Origin: Agrilactobacillus composti DSM 18527 = JCM 14202
GTDB lineage: Bacteria; Bacillota; Bacilli; Lactobacillales; Lactobacillaceae
Reading direction: 5' to 3'
Length of the DNA stretch: 64,000 nt
Assembly (NCBI RefSeq): GCF_001436375.1
Contig: NZ_AZGA01000002.1
Location: forward strand, 124,001-188,000
A program made the position numbers and the translations under genes. Under the pieces are notes generated by a model, which did no database searches, was not told the DNA's origin, and saw only the letters and a list, made by a program, of their open reading frames with translations. Shown here in pieces: positions 9,458 through 17,164 of this stretch; within the stretch, counting starts at the first letter, position 1; every line of letters begins with the position of its first letter.

Positions 9458-10648
9458 TTAGTCTAAGATTTCGTTAACCATGCCGGCACCGACAGTACGG
9501 CCACCTTCACGGACAGTAAACTTAGTACCCTTTTCAATAGCAACTGGTGCGATTAAGTCTACTTCAAAAGTAACGTTATCGCCAGGCATTACCATTTCAA
9601 CGCCTTCTGGTAATTCGATAACACCAGTAACGTCGGTTGTATGGAAATAGAATTGTGGGCGATAGTTAGAGAAGAATGGTGTATGACGGCCACCTTCTTC
9701 TTTAGTTAAGATGTAAACTTCACCTTTGAACTTGTTATGAGTTTGAATAGAACCTGGTTTAGCTAACACTTGACCACGTTCAACTTGATCACGGTTCACA
9801 CCACGAAGCAAGACACCAACGTTATCGCCGGCTTCACCAAAGTCAAGGGTCTTACGGAACATTTCCAAACCAGTAACAGTTGATTTCAAAACTTCTGGCT
9901 TCAAGCCAACGATTTCAACTTCATCACCAATTTTAACTTCACCACGATCGATACGACCAGAAGCAACTGTCCCACGACCAGTGATAGTGAAGACATCTTC
10001 AATAGGCATCAAGAATGGTTTGTCGTTATCACGTTCTGGTGTTGGGATATATTCATCGATAACATCCATTAAGTGTAAGATAACTTTTTCTTGTTCAGGA
10101 TCGCCTTCAAGAGCTTTCAAGGCAGAACCACGAATAACTGGAATATCATCACCAGGATAATCGTATTCAGAAAGTAATTCACGGACTTCCATTTCAACCA
10201 AGTCGATCAATTCTTCATCATCAACTAAGTCTGTCTTGTTTAAGAAGACAACGATGTAATCAACACCCACCTGGCGAGCCAAGAGGATATGTTCACGTGT
10301 TTGTGGCATAGGACCATCAGTAGCGGCAACAACTAAGATTGCACCGTCCATTTGGGCTGCACCAGTGATCATGTTCTTAACGTAATCCGCATGTCCTGGA
10401 GCATCGATATGCGCATAGTGACGTTTTTCAGTTTCATATTCAACGTGGGCAGTGTTGATTGTGATACCACGTTCTTTTTCTTCTGGTGCTGCATCGATAT
10501 CAGCATAGTCTTCAGCTTTAGCTAAGCCCTTAGAAGCCAATACCTTAGTGATTGCAGCAGTTAATGTAGTTTTCCCATGGTCAACGTGGCCAATAGTACC
10601 AATGTTAACATGGGGTTTTGTTCTTTCATAATGTTCTTTTTCAGCCAT
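9458..10648 (-). CDS. tuf: Elongation factor Tu
   Basis: EF-Tu brings aminoacyl-tRNA to the ribosomal A site. The 396-residue sequence has G1 GHVDHGKT (20-27), G2 around RGITINT, G3 [10 protein letters not shown]4 NKTD and the conserved C-terminal barrel ending ([12 protein letters not shown]). The start at 10648 has a perfect AGGAGG nine bases upstream and gives the normal [13 protein letters not shown] opening. Codon use is strongly biased, as expected for a very highly expressed gene. It is transcribed alone from a consensus promoter, with an unusually long leader of about 130 bases. Confidence 0.99.
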   Translation of the reverse strand: MAEKEHYERTKPHVNIGTIGHVDHGKTTLTAAITKVLASKGLAKAEDYADIDAAPEEKERGITINTAHVEYETEKRHYAHIDAPGHADYVKNMITGAAQMDGAILVVAATDGPMPQTREHILLARQVGVDYIVVFLNKTDLVDDEELIDLVEMEVRELLSEYDYPGDDIPVIRGSALKALEGDPEQEKVILHLMDVIDEYIPTPERDNDKPFLMPIEDVFTITGRGTVASGRIDRGEVKIGDEVEIVGLKPEVLKSTVTGLEMFRKTLDFGEAGDNVGVLLRGVNRDQVERGQVLAKPGSIQTHNKFKGEVYILTKEEGGRHTPFFSNYRPQFYFHTTDVTGVIELPEGVEMVMPGDNVTFEVDLIAPVAIEKGTKFTVREGGRTVGAGMVNEILD

Positions 10649-10782
10649 TAAAAGAAACCTCCTGTATTTTTGACAAGAAAATAACAGCAAAGCATAAGCT
10701 TATGCTGAGAATTCTCTATTTTTAATTGTACTACTTTTAGGACGGAAACTAAAGATTTCCCTCTTAAAAATATCCTCTTTGC

Positions 10783-10811
10783 ATTATACGTGGTTCTAAA
10801 AGATTTGTAAA
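10783..10811 (-). promoter_or_regulatory. tuf promoter
   Basis: TTTACA (10806-10811) and TATAAT (10783-10788) on the minus strand are 17 bases apart. It lies about 135 bases before the tuf start codon, so the mRNA has a long leader. Confidence 0.82.
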
Positions 10812-10831
10812 CAATGAAAACGAAAAAAACT

Positions 10832-11764
10832 TCAATTAATTAGCATATCCATCAATTTACGCAATCGGTTTTGCCAATCCCAAATATCTTTTTGCTGGCT
10901 ATCCGTCATTGGCAATCCTAACACACTTTCATGCAAAACTTGAGCCCAATTAGTAGACTTAGACACAATATCATCTGCGAAGGGATAAAGCAATAGGAAT
11001 TGTAAATTTAATTCTTCTATGGCTTTTTCGCCAATGACTGGATCTTGATCGAATGCCGTTGCTAATGCAGTCTGTGCCTGTAAAAACGTGGCAGTCTGAT
11101 AAGTTTCAGGCAGTGTGCTTAAGGCCACTTGCCGCTTTGAACCAAACCAAGTCATGGTCAGGACCTGGTCAATTTTCAGTGGTGCAATGAAGCTCAATAA
11201 TTCCGTCTTATATAACGGATGTATGAATTCATTGTCCAAAATGATCGCCAGGGCTTTTAAATAAGCTGCCAACGGTAATTGCTTCAAGGTTTGGATTTGG
11301 GCCATCGCCTGGGCTGCGGTGTCATTGACCAGGGCAAAGCTTTGCTTGATTTGAGCTTGAATAAATTCGTGCTTGTGTTGCGTATACCGCCGGCTGCGTA
11401 ATTGGATCAACTTTGAAATATCTTCCTGATGCTTTGTTTCAACCAAATAACTGACAAAACGCTGAGCCTGAATAAATTCATGGTTATCAACGAGCAGCAC
11501 TAAGTAAAAATACGTTCTTAAATGCCCTTCGTTTAAATATTGATCGAGATATTCTTCTGCCAACGCAACGGCCTCGGAGTACTTAGCCAGTCGTTTGAGT
11601 GTCGTCACCATTAAAATATTCAGACTCAAAGTCACCTTCAAGTCGTAAGCTTGTTGGTAACAATCCAAGGCATTTGTCCATGCTTTGGCGTCAAAGTAGT
11701 CATTTCCCTTGGCAATCAATGTACGATAGTTTTTGGGAAAATTTATAATATCTGCTTGGGCCAA
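10832..11764 (-). CDS. TPR-repeat protein of unknown function, downstream of rnjB
   Basis: The product of about 310 residues is largely helical and contains tetratricopeptide-like repeats near the N-terminus (YRTLIAKGNDYFDAKAW, then WTNALDCYQQAYDLK and YSEAVALAEEYLD); TPR arrays usually bind other proteins. No catalytic motif, signal peptide or membrane helix is visible. The frame could begin at a TTG at 11812, but AGAGAGG lies eight bases before the TTG at 11764, which I prefer. It follows rnjB closely, in the same operon as dapA, so a link with RNA processing is possible but is inference only. No terminator with a clear stem was seen after it. Confidence 0.75.
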   Translation of the reverse strand: MAQADIINFPKNYRTLIAKGNDYFDAKAWTNALDCYQQAYDLKVTLSLNILMVTTLKRLAKYSEAVALAEEYLDQYLNEGHLRTYFYLVLLVDNHEFIQAQRFVSYLVETKHQEDISKLIQLRSRRYTQHKHEFIQAQIKQSFALVNDTAAQAMAQIQTLKQLPLAAYLKALAIILDNEFIHPLYKTELLSFIAPLKIDQVLTMTWFGSKRQVALSTLPETYQTATFLQAQTALATAFDQDPVIGEKAIEELNLQFLLLYPFADDIVSKSTNWAQVLHESVLGLPMTDSQQKDIWDWQNRLRKLMDMLIN

Positions 11765-11814
11765 TAAATCACCCTCTCTGTCATTGATTATTGCCACATC
11801 CGGCCGATTCAAGC

Positions 11815-13530
11815 CTAATTAGACGTATTGGTTGGGTGTTTACGACTTTGAGACCGCAGTTTGTTTTGGTTGATCTCCATGATAACGGGTAAAATAACGG
11901 GATGACGATGGGTCTGCTCATAAAGAAAATGGCCTAAGTCCTCACGCAGATCTTGCTTTAAGGTACTCCAATCAAATTCTTTATGATCCAAATTATTTTG
12001 AATCGTATTTGCCACAATATCAATACTTTCAGCCATCAAATCACGATTAGCCTTGATATAAACAAAGCCTCTTGTAATGACTTTAGGCTTGGCGACGATT
12101 TTCTTATTCTTGCGATCAATGGTTACCACTGCCACAAAAATACCGTCTTCAGATAAAACCTTGCGATCTCGCAAGACAATGTTCCCAATATCCCCAACAC
12201 CACTACCGTCAATCATGACATTGCCGGAATCCACAGCCGTGCCTAAATGAACGCCTTCAGCTTCCACGGATAATACATCCCCGTTTTGGGCTAAAAAGAT
12301 GTTCTTAAAAGGTAACCCGGTTTCATGGGCAATTTCGGCATGGGCATCCATCAGGCGATATTCACCTTGAATGGGCATCAAGTACTTAGGATTCAACAAA
12401 TTGATCATCAATTGCAATTCATTTTTATTAGCATGTCCTGAAGCATGAAGATCATCAGAAATTGACTTCACTTCGCCACCCGCCCGGTAAATCATGTCCT
12501 TGGTCCGGGCCACATTCGTTTCCATGGCATAAGACGGTGTTGTTGTGATAAATACTAAGTCGTTTTCATGAATATGAATGCTGCGGTTGCGCTTTTGGGC
12601 CATTTTTTGCAACGCCTTTAAAGGCTCACCCATGCGACCAGTTTCTAAGATGACCAACTGATCATCATCATACTTGGCCATATCTTTGATGGGCACTAAA
12701 ATGTCATCGCTTTCGATTTTCAAATAATCCAAGCGCATGGCGGTGCGAATAATTCGTTCCAAATCTCGACCAGTCAAAACTACTTTGCGCCCAGTCCGGT
12801 AAGCCGCATCAAAAACTTGTTGAATCCGGGCAATATTTGAAGCCACTGAAGCGACAATGATCCGCCCATTATGATATTTAAAAGTTTCCTCGACATAACG
12901 GCCGATTTCTAATTCATTCACACTAGGCCGTGCCGATTCAGCATTAGCTGAATCACTGAGCAATAAAATAACCCCTTGGGCACCAATTTGTGTTAACCGG
13001 GCAAAATCGGTCTGGTACATCGGCGTTGCCGACTGATCAAACTTGAAGTCACCCGTATAAACAATATTGCCTAATTCCGTTTTAATGCTGATCCCAAAGG
13101 AACCCGGAATAGAATGAGTTGTTTTAAAGAAAGAGACTGTCGCATTTTCAAAATCAATGGCCGTTTTTTCATCAACCACGTGAAAATCGTTGAACTTCTT
13201 AGATAAAGGATCTCGTTCTGTATTAATTTTGGCCAACTCAATTGTGAGCTTAGAACCAAACACTGGAATATCGCGACTCTTTAAGAAATAAGGCAGTGCC
13301 CCAATGGCATCTGCATGTCCGTGGGTCAGGAAAACCCCCACGATTTTATCGATATTCTCTTCTAAATATGAAAAGTCAGGGATCACAACATCAATGCCTA
13401 ACAGTTCATTTTCTGGATACTTTAAACCACAGTCCAAAATAAAAATCTCATCATCCACTTCAACGGCATACATATTCTTACCATTCTCACGCAAGCCACC
13501 TAAAGGGATAACTTTTATATTTTGACTCAT
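11815..13530 (-). CDS. rnjB: Ribonuclease J2-type protein
   Basis: RNase J2 partners RNase J1 in mRNA decay and rRNA processing. The 571-residue protein has the beta-lactamase/beta-CASP fold markers: GGLRENGKN, the metal-site motif as H70-G-H72-A-D74-A75, GDFKFD and the C-terminal HASGHANK. In RNase J1 the fourth metal-site residue is His; here it is Ala75, as is usual in J2, so activity alone is expected to be weak. AAAGAGGTGAAGAA precedes the ATG. It sits between dapA and a TPR protein, the same dapA-rnjB order as in Bacillus. The J1 partner (rnjA) is at 44,948. Confidence 0.95.
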   Translation of the reverse strand: MSQNIKVIPLGGLRENGKNMYAVEVDDEIFILDCGLKYPENELLGIDVVIPDFSYLEENIDKIVGVFLTHGHADAIGALPYFLKSRDIPVFGSKLTIELAKINTERDPLSKKFNDFHVVDEKTAIDFENATVSFFKTTHSIPGSFGISIKTELGNIVYTGDFKFDQSATPMYQTDFARLTQIGAQGVILLLSDSANAESARPSVNELEIGRYVEETFKYHNGRIIVASVASNIARIQQVFDAAYRTGRKVVLTGRDLERIIRTAMRLDYLKIESDDILVPIKDMAKYDDDQLVILETGRMGEPLKALQKMAQKRNRSIHIHENDLVFITTTPSYAMETNVARTKDMIYRAGGEVKSISDDLHASGHANKNELQLMINLLNPKYLMPIQGEYRLMDAHAEIAHETGLPFKNIFLAQNGDVLSVEAEGVHLGTAVDSGNVMIDGSGVGDIGNIVLRDRKVLSEDGIFVAVVTIDRKNKKIVAKPKVITRGFVYIKANRDLMAESIDIVANTIQNNLDHKEFDWSTLKQDLREDLGHFLYEQTHRHPVILPVIMEINQNKLRSQSRKHPTNTSN

Positions 13531-13545
13531 TTCTTCACCTCTTTA

Positions 13546-14424
13546 TTAATTATCTATCGTGTTTTTAATTGTTTCGAACTCAAGTGCGCTAGGCATCACC
13601 AGGGGTAGGCGCACACCGCCAACAGGCATCCCTTTGTCTGCCAAGACGGCCTTCGTGGCACTCGGTGAAGGTGTCGCAAATAATGCCCCGATCTTAGGGT
13701 CTAAAACCATCTGAATTTGAGCCGCATCTTTCACCTTACCCAATTCGATCAAATGATACATTTGAGCAATTTCTTGACCATAAATATGACTTGCCACCGA
13801 AACGACCCCGTTACCGCCGACTGCCTTAGCCGCAAAGGCATAGTTATCCTCGCCAGAATAAACGGCAAAGTCTTCGCCTTCCGTCCCATGGACTAACGCT
13901 AAAAGATTCGTTACGCCAGTACAGTCTTTAATGCCAATTACGTTTGGCAACAAAGCTAACCGCAAAGTCGTGGCCACATCCATCGTGACACCAGTTCTAC
14001 TAGGAATATTGTACATCAAAAAAGGCAATTTTCCTAACTTGGCAATTGTACTGAAATGGGCATATAAGCCGGCTTGATTCGGTTTATTGTAATAAGGGAC
14101 CACTACCAGTGCCGCATCAATACCGGAAATTTCGGCAACTTCATTCATAAAATCAATTGTTTCTTGGGTATTATTACTACCAACATTGGCGATAATCGGC
14201 ACTCTTTGATGCGTAATAGCGACGGTAGTTTTGAATAAGTCCAGTTTTTCAGACTTGGATAACGTGGGACCTTCCCCAGTCGTTGCCCCTACCAGTAACG
14301 CTTCTGTACCGGTTGCCAACAAGTGTTCAATCAATAAGGCTAAACGTTCATGATCAACTTGTGTATTGTCATCATTAAAGGGTGTCACCATCGCGGTAAT
14401 AATTGACACATCATCTAAAAGCAA
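13546..14424 (-). CDS. dapA: 4-hydroxy-tetrahydrodipicolinate synthase
   Basis: DapA condenses aspartate semialdehyde with pyruvate, the first step towards diaminopimelate and lysine. The 292-residue protein has TTGEGPTLS, PYYNKPNQAGLYAHF, the tyrosine motif YNIPSRTGV and the Schiff-base lysine in GIKDCTG. A frame from ATG at 14439 exists, but GGAGG lies inside its first codons, exactly eight bases before the TTG at 14424, so TTG is the likely start. In Bacillus the order is asd-dapG-dapA-rnjB. Here only a fragment of asd is left upstream and dapG is absent. dapA is therefore separated from the enzyme that makes its substrate, which must be encoded elsewhere or be missing. Confidence 0.95.
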   Translation of the reverse strand: MLLDDVSIITAMVTPFNDDNTQVDHERLALLIEHLLATGTEALLVGATTGEGPTLSKSEKLDLFKTTVAITHQRVPIIANVGSNNTQETIDFMNEVAEISGIDAALVVVPYYNKPNQAGLYAHFSTIAKLGKLPFLMYNIPSRTGVTMDVATTLRLALLPNVIGIKDCTGVTNLLALVHGTEGEDFAVYSGEDNYAFAAKAVGGNGVVSVASHIYGQEIAQMYHLIELGKVKDAAQIQMVLDPKIGALFATPSPSATKAVLADKGMPVGGVRLPLVMPSALEFETIKNTIDN

Positions 14425-14439
14425 ATGTAATTCCTCCAT

Positions 14440-14885
14440 ACTTTATGCCTGTCACATCCAACAGGCGATCCTTGAGTCATCGATACATTGCACCCTTATT
14501 TAAGCATGCAAAAAACCCCTGTCAAAGCTGGCGTTATGTGCAGCAAGGTGCATCTGGTCATTGAATTAAAATTATTTACCTGCAGAACGTTTAGAAGCAA
14601 GAAGTTTAACGGAATTTATTGGCAAAACAAATTCTTTTTCCAAAAGTTCAATAAAACGAGTTCCAACTATACTGGTAGTGCCTACGACTGCTATTTTGTA
14701 ACCAGACATATAATAACCTCACTTAAAAAATAAAATTAGATACTTTTAATGTTTTTTAGTCTACCACTAATTCCAATAAAAATATACCACCGCTGAATAC
14801 TAGCCGCGATTAAAAAACATCATTTAGATCGACCATTAAAGCTACTAATCAAATTTTCATTTAAGCTAAAAGCTTGCCGTTGCGG
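14440..14885 (-). other. 446-base gap between dapA and the PNPase-like gene
   Basis: Apart from the asd remnant (14572-14709) this gap holds a small hairpin GCCTGT/ACAGGC at about 14445-14466 (minus strand) just before dapA. The rest (14710-14885) is AT-rich DNA in which I see no convincing gene, T-box or lysine-riboswitch signature. No clear terminator for the PNPase-like gene was found. Confidence 0.5.
14572..14709 (-). pseudogene. asd: Remnant of aspartate-semialdehyde dehydrogenase (first 45 codons)
   Basis: On the minus strand an ATG at 14709, preceded by GTGAGG, opens a 45-codon frame. It reads like the very N-terminus of Asd: SGYKIAVVGTTSIVGTRFIE, then LPINSVKLLASKRSAGK, and then stops at TAA. 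The nucleotide-binding loop, normally GATGAVG, has decayed to GTTSIVG. Nothing that resembles the remaining 300 residues is found in the 150 bases before dapA, so most of the gene has been deleted. The position directly before dapA-rnjB is the ancestral Bacillota position of asd. It could alternatively still act as a translated leader for dapA. Confidence 0.75.
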
Positions 14886-16214
14886 TTATCTGGAATCGTC
14901 TTCAATGGGTAAAACTTGCCCTAGGGTTTGGGCCAACGTCGCTAATAGTTGTTGTCGTGCTGATTGAGCCTCAGCTAAAGCGTTCTGCAGCAGTTCTTGG
15001 GAAAACAAACCGGCAGGACTTGCCCCAGTGATAGCGGTAACCCCTCGGTACGTGCCAGCGACCGTCAATTGTCCCAAACTCTTAGCATTTTGGGGGAGCA
15101 CTCCCAGTTTCAAAGTTGATTGCTGTTGAAAGATATTTAAAGCGACAGCAACAACCGATCGTTTGAGCGGCACAGCAGCCGCCAATAAAGCCAAGGTATT
15201 GGCCGTCACTGCAGCAGCCAAGTGGCCACCGCTAGCCGTTAGTACTTGGGTATCTAATTGCAACGTTTCAACACTCGCCTTTGGCAATACCGATTGTAAT
15301 ATCTGGGTTAAAAAATGCTGATCTAATTGTGCTTGAACGGCCCTTGGCGTCCTTAGCGTCCGCTTATCAAAAGCAAAATCCGGCAAACGATAAGTCATTT
15401 GCAGCTGAGCTGTTTTTGTAGATTTCTCCGGTCGGATACGACTTAAAACTTGATCTCGGCCTTGTTGCAATAACCCAGTCCCAGCAAAACCTGGGCCAAA
15501 TTCCGTTGTCATGGACAAAGGCTGTTGCAGCGCTTGTGGAACGATGGTTGGCATATTCGCTCTGTTAGTTTTGACACCTTGTCCCTTAAGTGCCGATTTA
15601 ATGGTTATTTGGTCCCCACAAAACCGGGCAATGGCCTGTTGCCCAAATGCCACGGCAGCTAAAATTGTTGCTGTCGTTAAATTATCAGCCCAACCATTGA
15701 GTAACAGTAAGCCAGTTTGCTGCCCCACTAAAGTCAATTCTAAGGTGGCCTGTTGGGTTTGCGCAGAGGTTGGATTCAAGATGAATTTATCGCCGACTCG
15801 CGCCACATGAACGGCAACTAGGGGTGTATCTAAAGCATCCGCCAGATAAGCTGCTAACGAGCTGCCAAAAACAGCAGCTAAGCCAGCAGCTGTCGGTTGT
15901 GCAGTTGTTAAAACCAAATTATTTATTGCCATTGCTTGCCCAGCAACTTGATTTAATTGGTGTGTCCAAGGTAATTGCTGTAATTTAGCGTTTTCTAAAG
16001 CCCAGTCGAATGCAGTCGTACTGGCTTGTAGTTGAATGGCAAAAAGTGGTGTCTGAGCTTGCTGCTTTTTTTTGACAAAGGTACTCAGTAATGTGGTGGC
16101 ACCATAACGTATCAAGACACTTGTATCGGCATTCAAAGCCAATTTATTTGTCTCAATCGTCATGAGTTGACTGCCAAATAGGGTCTTAAATGTCTGTTGT
16201 CCTTGTCCCATCAT
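14886..16214 (-). CDS. Degenerate polynucleotide phosphorylase-like protein (catalytic residues and RNA-binding domains lost)
   Basis: This 442-residue protein sits right after rpsO, where Bacillota carry pnp. The opening (MGQGQQTFK, LMTIETNKLAL, VLIRYGATTLLST) and the segments AAVFGSSLAAYLAD, FILNPTSAQ, EFGPGFAGTGLLQQGRDQ and VAGTYRGVTAITG line up in order with both RNase PH-like cores of PNPase. But the second-core motif GRREIGHG is gone, the DIQG...D-D active site is replaced by VLPQNAKSLG, the helical linker is shortened, and the KH and S1 domains (about 150 residues) are missing. It cannot be an ordinary PNPase; a structural or RNA-binding role, or decay, is inferred. Start: ATG at 16214 after GGAG; the second ATG at 16211 is also possible. 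It is unusually rich in Ala, Gln, Leu and Thr. Confidence 0.8.
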   Translation of the reverse strand: MMGQGQQTFKTLFGSQLMTIETNKLALNADTSVLIRYGATTLLSTFVKKKQQAQTPLFAIQLQASTTAFDWALENAKLQQLPWTHQLNQVAGQAMAINNLVLTTAQPTAAGLAAVFGSSLAAYLADALDTPLVAVHVARVGDKFILNPTSAQTQQATLELTLVGQQTGLLLLNGWADNLTTATILAAVAFGQQAIARFCGDQITIKSALKGQGVKTNRANMPTIVPQALQQPLSMTTEFGPGFAGTGLLQQGRDQVLSRIRPEKSTKTAQLQMTYRLPDFAFDKRTLRTPRAVQAQLDQHFLTQILQSVLPKASVETLQLDTQVLTASGGHLAAAVTANTLALLAAAVPLKRSVVAVALNIFQQQSTLKLGVLPQNAKSLGQLTVAGTYRGVTAITGASPAGLFSQELLQNALAEAQSARQQLLATLAQTLGQVLPIEDDSR

Positions 16215-16233
16215 AAATTTCTCCAAAAATCGA

Positions 16234-16263
16234 CAAAAAAACGAGATCAAAAAATGATCTCGT
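16234..16263 (-). terminator. Terminator after rpsO
   Basis: Perfect nine-base stem ACGAGATCA / TGATCTCGT with a five-base loop and a U7 run on the minus strand. It separates rpsO from the PNPase-like gene, for which no separate promoter is evident. Confidence 0.9.
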
Positions 16264-16271
16264 AGTTTTGC

Positions 16272-16541
16272 TTAACGACGTAAGCCTAAGTTCTTGATAA
16301 GTTCACGGTAGCGAACGATATCTTTATTACGCAAATATGCTTGTAAGTTACGACGATGACCAATTTTCTTAGTCAAACCAACATATGAATGGTGGTCTTT
16401 TTTATGAAGACGCATATGTTGTGTCAAAGCATTGATTTCAGCTGTTAAAACTGCAATTTGGACTTCGGCAGAACCAGTATCTCCTTCGTGACGTGCATAT
16501 TTTTTGATAATATCATTTTTTTCTTCTTGTGTAATTGCCAA
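16272..16541 (-). CDS. rpsO: 30S ribosomal protein S15
   Basis: S15 binds the central domain of 16S rRNA early in 30S assembly. The 89-residue product is full length and typical: [32 protein letters not shown], and the rRNA-contact region [17 protein letters not shown]. The frame could begin three codons earlier at GTG, but AAAGG lies nine bases before the TTG at 16541, and this start gives the usual length and N-terminus. It is transcribed alone from a strong promoter with a leader of about 90 bases that can fold, suggesting feedback control by S15. Confidence 0.98.
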   Translation of the reverse strand: MAITQEEKNDIIKKYARHEGDTGSAEVQIAVLTAEINALTQHMRLHKKDHHSYVGLTKKIGHRRNLQAYLRNKDIVRYRELIKNLGLRR

Positions 16542-16569
16542 TTTAATCACCCTTTCAAACGTTATTCGC

Positions 16570-16613
16570 GGCTATCTTGGTAAAACGTTGGGTGCGCGCC
16601 AAACTAAGATACC
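16570..16613 (-). promoter_or_regulatory. Possible S15 autoregulatory leader hairpin
   Basis: In the rpsO mRNA leader GGTATCTT pairs with AAGATAGCC (one bulge), enclosing an inner UUGG/CCAA stem with a loop CGCGCAC. Ribosomal-protein S15 leaders regulate rpsO in several bacteria, but this fold was not matched to a known class. Confidence 0.4.
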
Positions 16614-16634
16614 GTAGCAAAGAACACAATCCAT

Positions 16635-16663
16635 ACTATAATAAAAATTTGAAGCAATTTCAA
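16635..16663 (-). promoter_or_regulatory. rpsO promoter
   Basis: TTGAAA (16658-16663) and TATAGT (16635-16640) on the minus strand are 17 bases apart. Confidence 0.8.
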
Positions 16664-16713
16664 GTTTTTTTTACAGTTACTCGTATCAAGTAAAATTCCT
16701 TTACAAGTTTTTA

Positions 16714-16742
16714 TTGCAATAACAAGGACAATTCTGTATAAT
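16714..16742 (+). promoter_or_regulatory. rpsT promoter
   Basis: TTGCAA (16714-16719) and TATAAT (16737-16742) are 17 bases apart, 58 bases before the rpsT start. It is divergent from the rpsO promoter. Confidence 0.85.
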
Positions 16743-16800
16743 AACTTCGTTGTATACTAATTAAGATGGTTAGTAAATATATCCGTTGGAGGTGTTCTCT

Positions 16801-17052
16801 TTGCCACAAATCAAATCAGCTATCAAACGTGTGGAAACAAACCGTAAGGCTAACTTACGCAACGTTTCTCAAATGAGCGCTATGCGTACTGCTGTCAAGA
16901 AATTTGAAACAGCTGTTGCCGCAAACAGTGATGATCGTACTGCATTATATACACAAGCAATCAGTGCTGTTGACCGTGCAAAATCAAAAGGCTTGATCAA
17001 AGCTAACAAAGCTGCGAATGCAAAATCAAGACTGACTAAATTAAACAAATAA
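16801..17052 (+). CDS. rpsT: 30S ribosomal protein S20
   Basis: S20 binds 16S rRNA at the 5' and 3' minor domains. The 83-residue, very basic product matches the family throughout ([20 protein letters not shown], then [20 protein letters not shown]). The start is TTG at 16801 with GGAGG eight bases upstream; the open frame reaches back to another TTG at 16786 that overlaps this site and is not used. The gene stands alone, divergent from rpsO, with its own promoter and terminator. Confidence 0.97.
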   Translation: MPQIKSAIKRVETNRKANLRNVSQMSAMRTAVKKFETAVAANSDDRTALYTQAISAVDRAKSKGLIKANKAANAKSRLTKLNK

Positions 17053-17075
17053 TTTAATCTAGACAGATATTTTTT

Positions 17076-17110
17076 GAGACTGGGACTTTGTGTCTGAGGT
17101 CTCTTTTTTT
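17076..17110 (+). terminator. Terminator of rpsT
   Basis: GAGAC / GTCTC outer stem with an inner GGAC/GTCT pairing, followed by a T7 run. Confidence 0.75.
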
Positions 17111-17119
17111 GTCTATATG

Positions 17120-17159
17120 AAAAGCCACGTCAAATCGGTGTTTGACGTGGCTTTTTTTT
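17120..17159. terminator. Strong bidirectional terminator (holA end)
   Basis: AAAAGCCACGTCAAA / TTTGACGTGGCTTTT with a six-base loop and T8 run. It ends the competence/holA operon on - and backs up rpsT termination on +. Confidence 0.9.
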
Positions 17160-17164
17160 ATATC

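Noticed and set aside
14440-14571. Lysine riboswitch or T-box before dapA
   Set aside because: The conserved L-box and T-box sequences were looked for and not found; only a small 6-bp hairpin is present.
14488-14733. 81-codon plus-strand ORF
   Set aside because: Antisense to the asd remnant; no ribosome-binding site, composition unlike coding DNA.
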